Assembly (NCBI RefSeq): GCF_001693255.1
Contig: NZ_CP016474.1
Span: 2,808,661 to 2,872,660, forward strand
Direction: 5' to 3'
DNA length: 64,000 nucleotides
From: Picosynechococcus sp. PCC 7003
GTDB taxonomy: Bacteria > Cyanobacteriota > Cyanobacteriia > Cyanobacteriales > MRBY01
In this document: piece by piece, positions 45,353 to 55,191 of the stretch
How positions within the stretch are numbered: the first letter of the stretch is position 1
Layout: every line of letters starts with the position of its first letter
Notes under the pieces: generated by a model
The model's database searches: none
Seen by the model: the letters and a program-made list of their open reading frames with translations, nothing else
What the model was told of the DNA's origin: nothing
Made by a program: the position numbers and the translations under genes

Positions 45353-47544
45353 GCGATGCTGATCTGGGCTTGGCTTGTTGGGGGATTAACGATCCGGCCA
45401 ATGATTGCGCTTTGGGCATAGCCGTTGCTTTGTAAGGCTTGGAGACAGGCCTGGGCATTTTCTGGGGCGATCGCCGCCAAGAGGCCGCCGGAGGTCTGGG
45501 GGTCAAAGAGTAGTTCGTATTCTGGCCATTGCCGTTGGGTTGGAGCGACTTGAATAAACTGTTCTGCGGTGTGATTTTGAGGCGCGAGGGAACTGGTAAA
45601 ACCCCGTTGCAGGGTCTCCCTAGCTCCGTTGAGGATTGGCAATTGGTCAAGGTAGAGTTCCGCACTAAAATCCTTGGGTTGCAACATTTCCAGGAGATGG
45701 CCTGCTAACCCAAATCCGGTTACATCGGTACAGGCTGTGGCCCCATGCTTCCGTAAAATTTCAGCGGCGGTTTTATTCGATTGCACCATAGAAGCGATCG
45801 CCCCATCGAGCCAATGGCCTTTGGCTTGTCCTTGCATTTCTGCGGCGAAAAGAGTCCCTGTGCCCAAAGATTTTGTCAAAATCAGCAATTGATCTGAATT
45901 CACCTCTGTTTTGCGCCAAATTGCGTCTTTTTGCAACAGGCCATTGCAGGTTAAACCTAGTCCCAATTGATCTGCTTCATTGGTATGGCCACCGATTAGG
46001 GCAATCTTGTCTTGATTTAAAACTTCGACAATCCCTGCGAGCAATTGTTGCAAGATTCCCTGCTGCACCCTGGCTTTCCCGTGGGGCAATGTGGCGAGCA
46101 CGAGAACACTGTGGGGAGTTGCGCCCATGCTGTAAAGATCACTCAAGCAATGGTGGGTGACAATTTGGCCGAGTAAAAAGGGGTCATTGATTAAGCTCGG
46201 AAAATAATCGATGGTTTGGACGAGGAGTTGATCCTTGGGAATTTGAATAATCGCCGCATCATCGGGCTGCTCTAGGCCCACGACCACATCAGCGTGGGTA
46301 GGTAAGTGTAAGTTCTTTAAGCTGCTCGTTAAGATATCTTTGCCGACCTTGGCACCGCAACCGGCACAATACATTTTGGGTTGTTCTGCCGACAGGGATT
46401 GGGTTGTCTGGGACATTTGGGGCAGGTCAGAAAATTGCGCCATAAATTTGCGGTCGATGTGGTCTTTCCAGCGCCACAACAGAGGCGATCGCCAACTCAA
46501 TTTTCCCCAAGTCGCAAAAGCTTGTTTGTCCCCCGTGCCAATGAGGGCAAGGTAGCGTTTTTGGGGATGGTAGGCCGCTGGTGTTTCCCCCAGGATGGCC
46601 CGCTGTACATTTCGCAGTAACGGTTTCCCTTGGCGCACCGCAAAAACCCCTGCTTTGGGTCGCGGTTCGTCGCGCATGGTGGCAATATCGCCAGCGGCAA
46701 ACACAAAGGGATGGGATGGCGATCGCAGGGTTTGATCGACCAGTACAAAACCCCGATTGTCAGTTTGCAGACCGCTTTCCCTGAGCCAAGATGGTGCCGA
46801 AGCCTGGGTCACCCAAATCACTTTGCCCGTCAGCACCAATCCCGACTGACACCGTACCCCTGTGGGGGTCACCTCAACGACTGTTTCCTGGAGATGAACT
46901 TGGACATTCCGCCGTTGCAGCAGCTTTTGTGCTTGGCGACTGACCCCAGGATTTTTGTTTGTGCCCATGAGTTGGTGGCCCCGGTGGACGAGGTGCAACT
47001 CTAATAATTGGGGAGAAGCTAAACGTTGACCGAGGGCATGGTGAATATTAAAGGTGAGTTCTGTACCCCCAGCCCCGCCACCGACAATGATGATCCGTTG
47101 GGGTTGGTCGGGCGCTTGGGTCGTAGCATCGAGGATTTTTTCCCAAGCGTCGAGAAATTGGGGAACAGGTTTGGCGGCGATCGCATAGGCTTTTACCCCA
47201 GGGATGGTTTCTGTTGCCGGGGTACTGCCAATATCCAACGAGAGATAGTCAAAGCGGACAGGGGGACGGTTTTCACAATGGACAACTTTCTGGGTGAGGT
47301 CGAGACCAATTACTTTATCTTTCAAAAAGTCTGCCTGGGCAAAATGGGCCAAGCGCCGTAGATCAATGTGGGTTTGGGTATAGTCATAGAAACCGGCCAC
47401 GTAGCCCGGGAGCATGCCGGAATAGGGCGTGTAGGTGACATCACTAATGAGGCTCAGGCGGACATCGGCCCGGGGTTGCATCCCCCACATTCTCAAGGCG
47501 ATCGCATGGCTATGACCTCCCCCAACAAAAACAACATCGCTCAT
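45349..47544 (-). CDS. selD: NADH dehydrogenase-like FAD oxidoreductase fused to selenide, water dikinase
   Basis: 731 residues. Residues 1-~375: pyridine-nucleotide-disulfide oxidoreductase fold with FAD motif VFVGGGHSHAIAL, NAD motif IIVGGGAGGTELT and the FAD-binding VFAAGDIATM, of the kind repeatedly associated with SelD. Residues ~390-731: SelD with active-site Cys396 and Lys399 (AGCGAKVGK), SLINDPFLLGQI, SDLYSMGA, GGHTNEADQ and TDVTGFGLAGHLLEM. SelD makes selenophosphate from selenide and ATP. No selA, selB or tRNA-Sec is in the window; use for selenouridine in tRNA or for another selenium modification is possible. Confidence 0.9.
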   Translation of the reverse strand: MSDVVFVGGGHSHAIALRMWGMQPRADVRLSLISDVTYTPYSGMLPGYVAGFYDYTQTHIDLRRLAHFAQADFLKDKVIGLDLTQKVVHCENRPPVRFDYLSLDIGSTPATETIPGVKAYAIAAKPVPQFLDAWEKILDATTQAPDQPQRIIIVGGGAGGTELTFNIHHALGQRLASPQLLELHLVHRGHQLMGTNKNPGVSRQAQKLLQRRNVQVHLQETVVEVTPTGVRCQSGLVLTGKVIWVTQASAPSWLRESGLQTDNRGFVLVDQTLRSPSHPFVFAAGDIATMRDEPRPKAGVFAVRQGKPLLRNVQRAILGETPAAYHPQKRYLALIGTGDKQAFATWGKLSWRSPLLWRWKDHIDRKFMAQFSDLPQMSQTTQSLSAEQPKMYCAGCGAKVGKDILTSSLKNLHLPTHADVVVGLEQPDDAAIIQIPKDQLLVQTIDYFPSLINDPFLLGQIVTHHCLSDLYSMGATPHSVLVLATLPHGKARVQQGILQQLLAGIVEVLNQDKIALIGGHTNEADQLGLGLTCNGLLQKDAIWRKTEVNSDQLLILTKSLGTGTLFAAEMQGQAKGHWLDGAIASMVQSNKTAAEILRKHGATACTDVTGFGLAGHLLEMLQPKDFSAELYLDQLPILNGARETLQRGFTSSLAPQNHTAEQFIQVAPTQRQWPEYELLFDPQTSGGLLAAIAPENAQACLQALQSNGYAQSAIIGRIVNPPTSQAQISIA

Positions 47545-47732
47545 AATGTGAACCTTTTTTCCAATTGTTTACAGCTTATGGGGAGAATTGTGAGGGGTAA
47601 ACCCAGCAACTTTAAAATTAGAGATAACATCGGTTAGGGTACATCTTTCGTCAAACGCAGTGGATATTCCTCTGTAATGGCTGGGTTCATTTTTGGGTTA
47701 ATTATTAATTTCATCTTACTGTTTTGGCTCCC

Positions 47733-50700
47733 ATGCCCATTGCTCCGAAGCTATCGTTGGTTGTGATTCGTGATCCCTTGGTGGTTAACATCACCTGTCC
47801 TCTCCGGGAGGCGATCGCCAAAATGCAGGTGGCCCGTCAAGCCTGTAACCTAGAGGCTTCAGCCATCGAGCGGATGGTGGTGGAGGGGCGAGGGAGTTGC
47901 GTTTTAGTGAGCTCAGCGGACAAGCTGGTGGGAATCGTGACGGAACGGGATATTTTACAGTTCAGTGTGCTGGGGGCTGAAACCGAACCGCTGACCGTTG
48001 AAACTGTGATGCAAACACCGGTGATCACCATTCAGGAAGAAGAACTCAATAGTTTTGCGGCGATCGTCAACCTTTTCCAGGGAACCCAGGCGCGATATTT
48101 GCCGATTGTAGATCAGCAAGGGCAATTGACGGGCCTCCTGACCCAGGAAGGTTTACTCCACAGCGCGGATCCGAGTGATTTGTTGCAGGTGCGTTCCGTG
48201 GCGGAGGTGATGAACCCCCAAGTGAGTACCGTCACTGCTCAGACCCCCCTCCCCCAAATTATCCAAAGGCTCACGGAGCGGCGGCTCAGTTCGGTGGTGG
48301 TCACCCAGGCAACGGAGATCGCCACACCGGCAGTGCCCATTGGTCTAATTATGGAGCGGGATTTGGTGCAATTCCAAGCCTTGGGCCTCGCTGCGGAAAA
48401 CTATCTGGCGGAGGATGTGATGAGTCCCCTCCCGTTTGTGGTGACACCGACGGATTCTTTGGGGATGGTACAGGAACGGATTGATCAACATGGGGGCCGC
48501 CATGCGGTTGTCGTCAGCGATCGCCACAGTCAAGTTTTAAAAGGCATCCTCACCACGACGGATCTGATCCGGGCGATCAATCCCCTAGAACTATACAAAT
48601 GGGCCGCGACCCTCCAGCGCAGGGTGCATGTCCTTGAGGCGGAAAAAATTGTCCTCCTGGAAGAACACAATGCCTACCTCCAGACGGAAATCAAGACCAC
48701 CCAGATCGCCCTTCGGAATAAGTTCCAGCAGGAACGCCTCCTCAGTAAAGTTTCGGCCCAAATCTATGCCTCCTTTGAGTTACCGGAAATTTTGGCAACC
48801 GCTGTCCAGGAAATTTGGCAGTTATTCCAATGTCATCGGGCGGCGGTGTGGGAAATTCAACCCGATGGCCAGGTGAAAGTGATTGCGGAGGCGATCGCCC
48901 CTGATCAAAGTAGCTTGCTCCACCAAAGTGCCTTTGATCCATGTTTCTTTGAGCATTGGCAGGACTATGCCCATAATGGCCGCTGCCGGGTGGTTAACGA
49001 TATCTACACCCAGAAGATGACCTCCTGCCACCGGGAATTACTGGAAAGTATCCAGATACGTTCAAAAATTTTGGTCCCGATCGTCTACAAAGAATGCCTC
49101 TGGGGACTGCTCACGGTGAGTGAATGCGATCGCCCCCGGGATTGGCGCGACGAAGAAATTTCTCTCCTGCGGCAACTGGCTCTCCAATTGGGGATCGCCC
49201 TCCAACAGGCCAGCACCTACCAAGCCCTCGCCCAGGAACTTGACCAACGACGGCAGACCGAACACCAGCTCCAGCAGCTCAACCAAAACCTTGAGGCCGA
49301 AGTCGCCAAACGAACCCATGAATTAGAGCGCATCAGCCATCTCCAGAATCTGATCTTTAGGGGCACCAACCTCTCGATCATTGCCACCGACCCCCAGGGG
49401 ATCATCCAAACCTATAACCGGGGAGCCGCTGAGATGTTGGGTTATGCCCCCGAAGAAATCATTGGTCAACAAACACCCCTGTTATTCCATGACCCGACGG
49501 AAATAGAGGCGATCGCCACCGAACTGAGCCAGACCCTCGCCCGCCCCGTCGAAGCTAACTTTGAAGTGTTCCGCCTCCTCTGTCTCCATAAAAATCTCCA
49601 CCGTGACCGGGAATGGACTTACATCACCAAAACAGGCGATCGCAAAACCGTGTCCCTGTCCCTCGGGATTCTCCAGGATGAATCAGATACCATTGTGGGG
49701 CTTGTGGGTATTGCCCAGGATATTACAGAACGGCAACGGGCCATCCAGGCCAAAGAAGCCAGTGAAATGTGCCTCCGGAAAATTTTTGAGACCACTATCG
49801 TGGGGATGATCTGGGTCAAGGTAACCGGGGAGATTCTCGAGGCCAATGACCGCTTCCTCACCATGGTTGGCTATAGTCGCACTGAGTTTGAGAGCCAGGG
49901 CTTAGATTGGCAACACCTGACACCGCCGGAACATTTGGAGCGAGATCGACAGGCGATCGCCGAATTGCAACAAACAGGTCATATCCGACCCTGGGAAAAA
50001 GAATACTACCGTAAGGATGGCACCCGGGTTCCCATCTTGCTCGGTGCCTCCCAACTGCCCAATACCGATCAAGTCTTTTGTGTAGTCGTCGACATTACAG
50101 CACAAAAACAAGCCCAACAAGCACTCCAAGAAAAAACCGAAGAGTTAGACCGCTTCTTTTCCGTGGTCTTGGATTTGTTGTGCATTACCGATTTAGCAGG
50201 CAATGTCATCCGCCTTAATCAGCAGTGGAAAAAGACCTTTGGTTATGGCCCAGAAACATTGGTCGGTCAAAATCTCCTCGACTACATCCACCCCGATGAT
50301 CTCACGAGCACCCAGGCAGTAATAGCCACCCTACAAACCGGGAAACCTATCATCGACTTTGTCAATCGTTATCGCTGTCGGGATGGTTCCTACCGTTGGA
50401 TCGAGTGGCACTGTATCCCGATGGAGCAGAAACTCTACTCCGCCGCCCGCGATATTACCGACCGAAAAAATTATGAAGATCAACTCCAGGCCACCAACTT
50501 CGAACTCGCCCGGATCTCCCGCCTCAAAGATGAATTCCTCGCCAACATGAGCCATGAACTGCGCACCCCCCTGAATGCGGTTTTAGGGATGTCCGAAGCC
50601 CTCAAGGAAGAGGTGTATGGCCCCCTCAACGAAAGACAGCATCGCTCCGTCCAAACCATCGAAATGGCAGGTACCCATTTACTCACGCTGATTAACGATA

Positions 50701-51704
50701 TCCTTGACCTCGCCAAAATTGAGGCTGACCGGCTGGAATTTCACCGGGAACCAACGGCGATCGCCGATCTGTGCGAATCCAGTCTGATCTTTGTGCGGCA
50801 CCAGGCCCACGAAAAACAAATTCAACTGACGACCCGGATTGCCCGCTATCTCCCTCAATTACTCATTGATGAACGGCGAATCCGCCAGGTTTTGATCAAT
50901 CTCCTCAGCAATGCCATCAAATTTACCCCCAACCAAGGGAAAGTCACCCTTGAAGTCAATCTCCTGCAACACCCCACCAAGACCACGCCAGAGCTCCCTG
51001 AATATGTAGTGTGTTTTCGGGTACAGGACACAGGCATTGGCATTGCCTCCGAGGATTTCCCGCGTCTGTTCCAACCGTTTTCCCAGATCGATAGTGACCT
51101 GAATCGCCGTTATGATGGCACGGGTTTAGGGCTTGCCCTTGTGAAAAGGCTGGTCGAAAACCATGGGGGCACCGTCCATGTGACCAGTAAACCCGGGGTC
51201 GGTAGTTGTTTTTCCTTTTGTTTGCCCTGTCCAGATATCCTCAATGAAAACCTTTCTGGGAAGCAGACGGAACCAGGGGCCGCTGGGGATAATCCCGATG
51301 TTGTGCTAAAGCCGGTCGATCTAGAGGGATGTCGGGTCTTGCTCGCGGAGGATAATCCTGGCAATGCCTTGACCATCACCCGCTACCTCAAGGCCAAGGG
51401 CTGTCGCGTTACTTTGGCCAATAATGGACAGGAAGCCCTCGATTTACTCCCAACGGAACAACCGGATATTATTTTGATGGATATGCAAATGCCGATCCTT
51501 GATGGTCTAGCGGCCACCCAAACCATTCGTCAGTTAGGCGATCGCCACCTAGCCCAAACCCCGATCATTGCCCTGACAGCCCTAGCGACGGCTGATGATC
51601 CCGAAAAATGCCTAGCTGTCGGGGCCAACAGCTACCTAGCGAAACCCGTCAAGTTAAGTCAACTGACCACCTTAATCCAAGAAACCTTGGCCACCTCAGA
51701 TTAG
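47733..51704 (+). CDS. hybrid histidine kinase with CBS, GAF and PAS input
   Basis: 1323 residues from ATG 47733 (a TTG three codons upstream is less likely). Approximate order: four CBS motifs in two pairs (5-300; the GIVTERDIL type ends), coiled coil (300-340), GAF (345-495), coiled coil, three PAS domains (545-665, 675-795, 805-925), HisKA with NMSHELRTPLNAVLG (His941), HATPase (LLSNAIKF, DTGIGI, GTGLGLALVK) and receiver (Asp1250 in LMDMQMP, KPVKL). CBS pairs bind adenosyl nucleotides, so energy charge may be one input. It is 2 bp before a receiver-kinase gene, and the two likely form one signalling unit. Confidence 0.92.
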   Translation: MPIAPKLSLVVIRDPLVVNITCPLREAIAKMQVARQACNLEASAIERMVVEGRGSCVLVSSADKLVGIVTERDILQFSVLGAETEPLTVETVMQTPVITIQEEELNSFAAIVNLFQGTQARYLPIVDQQGQLTGLLTQEGLLHSADPSDLLQVRSVAEVMNPQVSTVTAQTPLPQIIQRLTERRLSSVVVTQATEIATPAVPIGLIMERDLVQFQALGLAAENYLAEDVMSPLPFVVTPTDSLGMVQERIDQHGGRHAVVVSDRHSQVLKGILTTTDLIRAINPLELYKWAATLQRRVHVLEAEKIVLLEEHNAYLQTEIKTTQIALRNKFQQERLLSKVSAQIYASFELPEILATAVQEIWQLFQCHRAAVWEIQPDGQVKVIAEAIAPDQSSLLHQSAFDPCFFEHWQDYAHNGRCRVVNDIYTQKMTSCHRELLESIQIRSKILVPIVYKECLWGLLTVSECDRPRDWRDEEISLLRQLALQLGIALQQASTYQALAQELDQRRQTEHQLQQLNQNLEAEVAKRTHELERISHLQNLIFRGTNLSIIATDPQGIIQTYNRGAAEMLGYAPEEIIGQQTPLLFHDPTEIEAIATELSQTLARPVEANFEVFRLLCLHKNLHRDREWTYITKTGDRKTVSLSLGILQDESDTIVGLVGIAQDITERQRAIQAKEASEMCLRKIFETTIVGMIWVKVTGEILEANDRFLTMVGYSRTEFESQGLDWQHLTPPEHLERDRQAIAELQQTGHIRPWEKEYYRKDGTRVPILLGASQLPNTDQVFCVVVDITAQKQAQQALQEKTEELDRFFSVVLDLLCITDLAGNVIRLNQQWKKTFGYGPETLVGQNLLDYIHPDDLTSTQAVIATLQTGKPIIDFVNRYRCRDGSYRWIEWHCIPMEQKLYSAARDITDRKNYEDQLQATNFELARISRLKDEFLANMSHELRTPLNAVLGMSEALKEEVYGPLNERQHRSVQTIEMAGTHLLTLINDILDLAKIEADRLEFHREPTAIADLCESSLIFVRHQAHEKQIQLTTRIARYLPQLLIDERRIRQVLINLLSNAIKFTPNQGKVTLEVNLLQHPTKTTPELPEYVVCFRVQDTGIGIASEDFPRLFQPFSQIDSDLNRRYDGTGLGLALVKRLVENHGGTVHVTSKPGVGSCFSFCLPCPDILNENLSGKQTEPGAAGDNPDVVLKPVDLEGCRVLLAEDNPGNALTITRYLKAKGCRVTLANNGQEALDLLPTEQPDIILMDMQMPILDGLAATQTIRQLGDRHLAQTPIIALTALATADDPEKCLAVGANSYLAKPVKLSQLTTLIQETLATSD

Positions 51705-51706
51705 CG

Positions 51707-52846
51707 ATGAGCAACCCGATTATTTTGGTCGTTGATGATGAACCCCGCAACTTTGATGTCGTGGAAGCTCTCCTCGGTCACCAAGGCTATGAACTGCAAT
51801 ATGCCTCCAGTGGTGTCGAAGCCTTCGAAAACCTAGCACTGTTCCCCATTTCCCTAATTCTGCTAGACGTGATGATGCCCGACATGGATGGCATTGAAGT
51901 CTGTGCCAGGCTCAAGGGGAATGCCGATTGGGTGATGATCCCGGTGATTATGGTGACGGCCCTCACCAGTAAATATGACCTCGTGCGCTGCCTCGATGCG
52001 GGGGCCGACGACTTTATCAGTAAACCCGTTAATGGCCTCGAACTCAAAGCCCGGGTGAAGTCCCTCCTCCGGATCAAGGCCCAGTATGACCAACTCCATG
52101 AATTTGCCCAACTCCAGGAAAATACCGTGATCCTCCTACGCCATAACCTGGAAGCGCTCCAGGGTAACTTAGCGGCCAGCTTTCCCCACGAACTAAATAC
52201 CCCCCTCAATGGGATCATCGGCGGCCTGAGCATTCTCCTGGATGAGCACAACACCATGTCCTGCGAAGAGCAGCAAACCTTTTTGGAACTGACCTATAAC
52301 TCCGCCCTGAGACTCCAAAGGACAACCCAAAAGTTTCTCACCTACACCTCCCTAGAACTAAGCTTACAAAACCCGCAATCACTAAAACCTCGGCCCCACG
52401 ATGGCCCAAAACCGATCACCATGGCCGACATCATGCAAACCATTGCTTTTCAGGAAAAACGCCAAGCTGATCTCCAGACCGAGCTCGGGGAAGCTCAGGG
52501 ATTAATCGACTATGATGATTTCACCACCCTGATTACAGAAATCCTGGAAAATGCCTTTAAGTTCTCCCCCCCTGGGAGTCCGGTGCAAGTGACCAGTGAG
52601 GCGATCGCCGATCAGTTTATTTTGCGAGTCACCAACCAGGGCCGGAGCATGACAGAAGCCGAAATCCAGCGGGTAGGAGCTTTTCAGCAGTTCAATCGCC
52701 AATTTTATGAACAGCAAGGTTTGGGCCTCGGTCTGAAAATTGTCACCAATATCCTAAAAAAGTATGACGGTGAAATAAAAATCACAACGCCCTCGACGGA
52801 TAGCACCATGGTGGAGATTCGTTTACCTTTGTGTTTAGGCCAGTAG
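51707..52846 (+). CDS. receiver-linked histidine kinase-like protein
   Basis: 379 residues from ATG 51707. N-terminal receiver (Asp54 in LLDVMMPDMDG, Lys in ISKPVNGLELKA), a helical linker and a kinase module. The H-box is unusual (FPHELNTPLNG, His161) and the ATPase carries ILENAFKF (N box) and GLGLGLKIV (G2), but the G1 Asp is replaced (VTNQGRSM where DxGxG is expected). Phospho-transfer into or out of the kinase part may therefore be weak. It is probably coexpressed with the hybrid kinase above and could be its target. Confidence 0.85.
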   Translation: MSNPIILVVDDEPRNFDVVEALLGHQGYELQYASSGVEAFENLALFPISLILLDVMMPDMDGIEVCARLKGNADWVMIPVIMVTALTSKYDLVRCLDAGADDFISKPVNGLELKARVKSLLRIKAQYDQLHEFAQLQENTVILLRHNLEALQGNLAASFPHELNTPLNGIIGGLSILLDEHNTMSCEEQQTFLELTYNSALRLQRTTQKFLTYTSLELSLQNPQSLKPRPHDGPKPITMADIMQTIAFQEKRQADLQTELGEAQGLIDYDDFTTLITEILENAFKFSPPGSPVQVTSEAIADQFILRVTNQGRSMTEAEIQRVGAFQQFNRQFYEQQGLGLGLKIVTNILKKYDGEIKITTPSTDSTMVEIRLPLCLGQ

Positions 52847-52894
52847 TCTGCGCCAGACGCCTAAACTCTCCAAACCATTTACGGCCCGATTACC

Positions 52895-53341
52895 ATGACT
52901 TCTTCTCGTTTTACCGCCGCCGAACGCATTGCTTCTCTGAAAACAGCGATCGCCGGTGGTGTAACTGCTGGATTACTCAGCTTCGGACTTTTGCTGCTCC
53001 ATCGCTTTGTTGGTTCTGAGGGACTGCCCCTCAATTTTGGTGGCGGCCTTGGCACCCTCACATTATTGGTGAACCTGGGAACTTCGACCTTATCGGGGGC
53101 CTTGTTTGCCCTGACTTATCGTTATGCGGTGCGTACTGACGAGAATCCCCAACTCAATGCAGGGGTGATTGCTGCGTTTGCCCTGGTGCGGGGAGTGGCC
53201 TTGGTGGATGCGGGATCGGCGATCGCCCAAAATGGTTGGCCCTTTGTGGCGGCCTGTGGTGAAAATTTGCTGCTGTTTGGCTTGACGGCTTTGGCGCTGA
53301 ATTTGGGAATCCAACGGGGCTGGCTTACACCGTTTAAATAG
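52895..53341 (+). CDS. conserved integral membrane protein
   Basis: 148 residues with three to four hydrophobic segments: AGLLSFGLLLLHRF, GTLTLLVNLGTSTLSGALFAL, AGVIAAFALVRGVALV and LLLFGLTALALNLGI. It reads like a conserved cyanobacterial membrane protein of unknown role. It follows the receiver-kinase gene by 48 bp and may share its transcript. Confidence 0.65.
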   Translation: MTSSRFTAAERIASLKTAIAGGVTAGLLSFGLLLLHRFVGSEGLPLNFGGGLGTLTLLVNLGTSTLSGALFALTYRYAVRTDENPQLNAGVIAAFALVRGVALVDAGSAIAQNGWPFVAACGENLLLFGLTALALNLGIQRGWLTPFK

Positions 53342-53397
53342 ACTTTCGAAACTGGGAAGCTCGGTAAAATAAAGCTGTTCTTTTACAAAATTATCCT

Positions 53398-53895
53398 GTG
53401 TTAATTTCTGGCGATCGCCCTAGCCGTCTTTGTCCCTGTGGCAGTCAAAAGCCCCTGGCCCAATGTTGTGCCCCCTACCTCGAAAGTCAACTGGCTGCCC
53501 CCACCGCCGAAGCCCTGATGCGATCACGCTACACGGCCTACTGTTTTCGGGATGTGGATTACCTGCTGAAGACGGAACACCCCAGCCGCCACACCCCCGA
53601 TAGTCGCCAACTGATTACAGCTACAGCGAACAGCGTTTTTTGGTTAAATCTCAATGTTTTGGCAACGGAGGCAGGCCAGCCCCAGGATGCAACAGGGATG
53701 GTGGAATTTGTCGCCGTGTACCAGGAAGGTAAGGCAGTGGGTCAACTCCACGAGCGATCGCAATTTATTAAGGAAAAAGGCCGTTGGTTTTACCTCGAAG
53801 GGGATATTCTGCCGCCCGTCCAACCGAAGAAAAACGAACCCTGTTGGTGCAACAGTGGCAAAAAATTCAAGCAATGCCACGGCAAAAAACGTTAA
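53398..53895 (+). CDS. YchJ/UPF0225-type SEC-C protein
   Basis: 165 residues from GTG 53398. It has SEC-C zinc motifs at both ends: CPCGSQKPLAQCC near the start and CWCNSGKKFKQCHGKK at the end, with an NTF2-like YchJ domain between (AEALMRSRYTAYCFRDVDYL, GKAVGQLHERSQFIKEKGRW). SEC-C motifs were first described in SecA, where they bind zinc; YchJ's function is not known. The end overlaps the convergent mutY end by 4 bp. Confidence 0.9.
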   Translation: MLISGDRPSRLCPCGSQKPLAQCCAPYLESQLAAPTAEALMRSRYTAYCFRDVDYLLKTEHPSRHTPDSRQLITATANSVFWLNLNVLATEAGQPQDATGMVEFVAVYQEGKAVGQLHERSQFIKEKGRWFYLEGDILPPVQPKKNEPCWCNSGKKFKQCHGKKR

Positions 53896-54938
53896 AGGGG
53901 CAGACTTAATTGAGGATCTTGCAACTGCTCGATAATTTTTAAATGGGCTTTTGAAAAAGGATAATCCTTAAGGCTTTGGAGCGACACCCAACCTGAGCCC
54001 GATAAATTAACGCGATAAATTCGAGGCTCCAGCTCAATTTTGAAATGGGTATAGGCATGAAAAACCGTGTTTAAACTTCTTTCATACTGCGCATCAGGAA
54101 ATAATTGTATGAGCAGGGATTTAATCTCACCCTCGCGGTTCGGAAATTCCCAGAGTCCCCCCAAGAGCCCATCCTGGGGCCGCTGTTGAATAAAAACTTG
54201 ATTCTCCAGATTAAAGGCGATCGCCGCCACCAGCTTTTTGGTCGGGATCTGTTTTTTCGGGGCTTTTCGGGGAAAGGCGGTTGGTTGATGGTTGAGATAG
54301 GCTTGGCAATGGTTGCGCCAGGGACAATGGGGACAATCTGGCTGTTTAACGGTGCAGAGGGTCGCCCCCAAATCCATTAGTGCCTGGTTAAAATCCCTGG
54401 GATTTTTCGGATCAAGCAAGGTTTCTGAAATGTCCCACAGCACATCCAACGCTTTTGCTGGCGGCACCTCTAGGGCAATGAGTCGTGCCAAAACCCGTTT
54501 GACATTCCCATCGAGGATCGCTAAAGGCAAATTCCGCGCAGAACTAAGGATTCCCCCGGCTGTTGTTCGCCCGATTCCCTTGAGGCGCAGAATACTTTCT
54601 AAATCTTCGGGAAACTGCCCCCCAAAGTCCGTCACCACCTGTTGCGCCGCCTGGTGGAGGTTGCGCGCCCGGGCGTAATATCCCAACCCTTCCCACTGTT
54701 TCAAAACCGTCTGTAAATCGGCGGCGGCCAAGGTCTTCACCGTCGGGAACTGTTCTAACCACCGTTCATAATAGGGGATCACCGTTTTTACCTGGGTTTG
54801 TTGGAGCATGATTTCTGAAATCCAGACCCGATAAATGTCCGGTTCGTTGCGCCAGGGTAAAGTACGGCCCGCCCGCTGATACCAATCCAGAAGCGATCGC
54901 CGCATTTCCTTTAAGATTTCTGCTGTCCAGATGGCCAC
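53892..54938 (-). CDS. mutY: A/G-specific adenine glycosylase
   Basis: 348 residues from GTG 54938; ATG 54905 (MRRSLLDWYQ) and TTG 54956 are alternatives. It removes adenine mispaired with 8-oxoguanine. Signatures: SEIMLQQTQVKTVIPYY (catalytic Glu), helix-hairpin-helix LKGIGRTTAGGI, catalytic Asp in ILDGNVKRVLAR, the four-Cys [4Fe-4S] set with spacing 6-2-5 in CTVKQPDCPHCPWRNHC, and a C-terminal Nudix-like domain that recognises 8-oxoguanine (QQRPQDGLLGGLWEFPN). Complete. Confidence 0.93.
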   Translation of the reverse strand: MAIWTAEILKEMRRSLLDWYQRAGRTLPWRNEPDIYRVWISEIMLQQTQVKTVIPYYERWLEQFPTVKTLAAADLQTVLKQWEGLGYYARARNLHQAAQQVVTDFGGQFPEDLESILRLKGIGRTTAGGILSSARNLPLAILDGNVKRVLARLIALEVPPAKALDVLWDISETLLDPKNPRDFNQALMDLGATLCTVKQPDCPHCPWRNHCQAYLNHQPTAFPRKAPKKQIPTKKLVAAIAFNLENQVFIQQRPQDGLLGGLWEFPNREGEIKSLLIQLFPDAQYERSLNTVFHAYTHFKIELEPRIYRVNLSGSGWVSLQSLKDYPFSKAHLKIIEQLQDPQLSLPL

Positions 54939-54959
54939 AATTCGACAATGCCTCAATGC

Positions 54960-54989
54960 AAAAAGAGCCCCAGCCGAAACTGAAGCTCT
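54960..54989 (-). terminator. terminator after tRNA-Glu
   Basis: On the minus strand AGAGCTTCAG/CTGGGGCTCT pair at ten positions (two G-T) with a 6-nt loop, then TTTTT. It starts 14 bp after the tRNA. Confidence 0.8.
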
Positions 54990-55002
54990 CTTTATTTTTT
55001 AG

Positions 55003-55075
55003 TACCCCCAAGGGAATTCGAATCCCTGTCGCCTCCGTGAAAGGGAGGTGTCCTAGGCCACTAGACGATGGGGGC
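55003..55075 (-). tRNA. tRNA-Glu (anticodon TTC)
   Basis: The minus strand gives acceptor GCCCCCA/TGGGGGT, D arm CGTCTAGTGGCCTAGGACA, anticodon stem CTCCC/GGAGG around the TTC loop and T arm AGGGATTCGAATTCCCT; 73 nt with discriminator A. CCA is not encoded. In cyanobacteria tRNA-Glu also supplies the first step of chlorophyll and heme synthesis. Confidence 0.95.
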
Positions 55076-55191
55076 TTGCGGACTGAGTGAAAGCGTTTTT
55101 GTTTATTTCGCTTGCGACTCACAGTTATACAATCTAACTGAAGAATTTTGAGATGTCAAGCCTTTTTTCAAAACTTTTTGGGAGAACTCAT

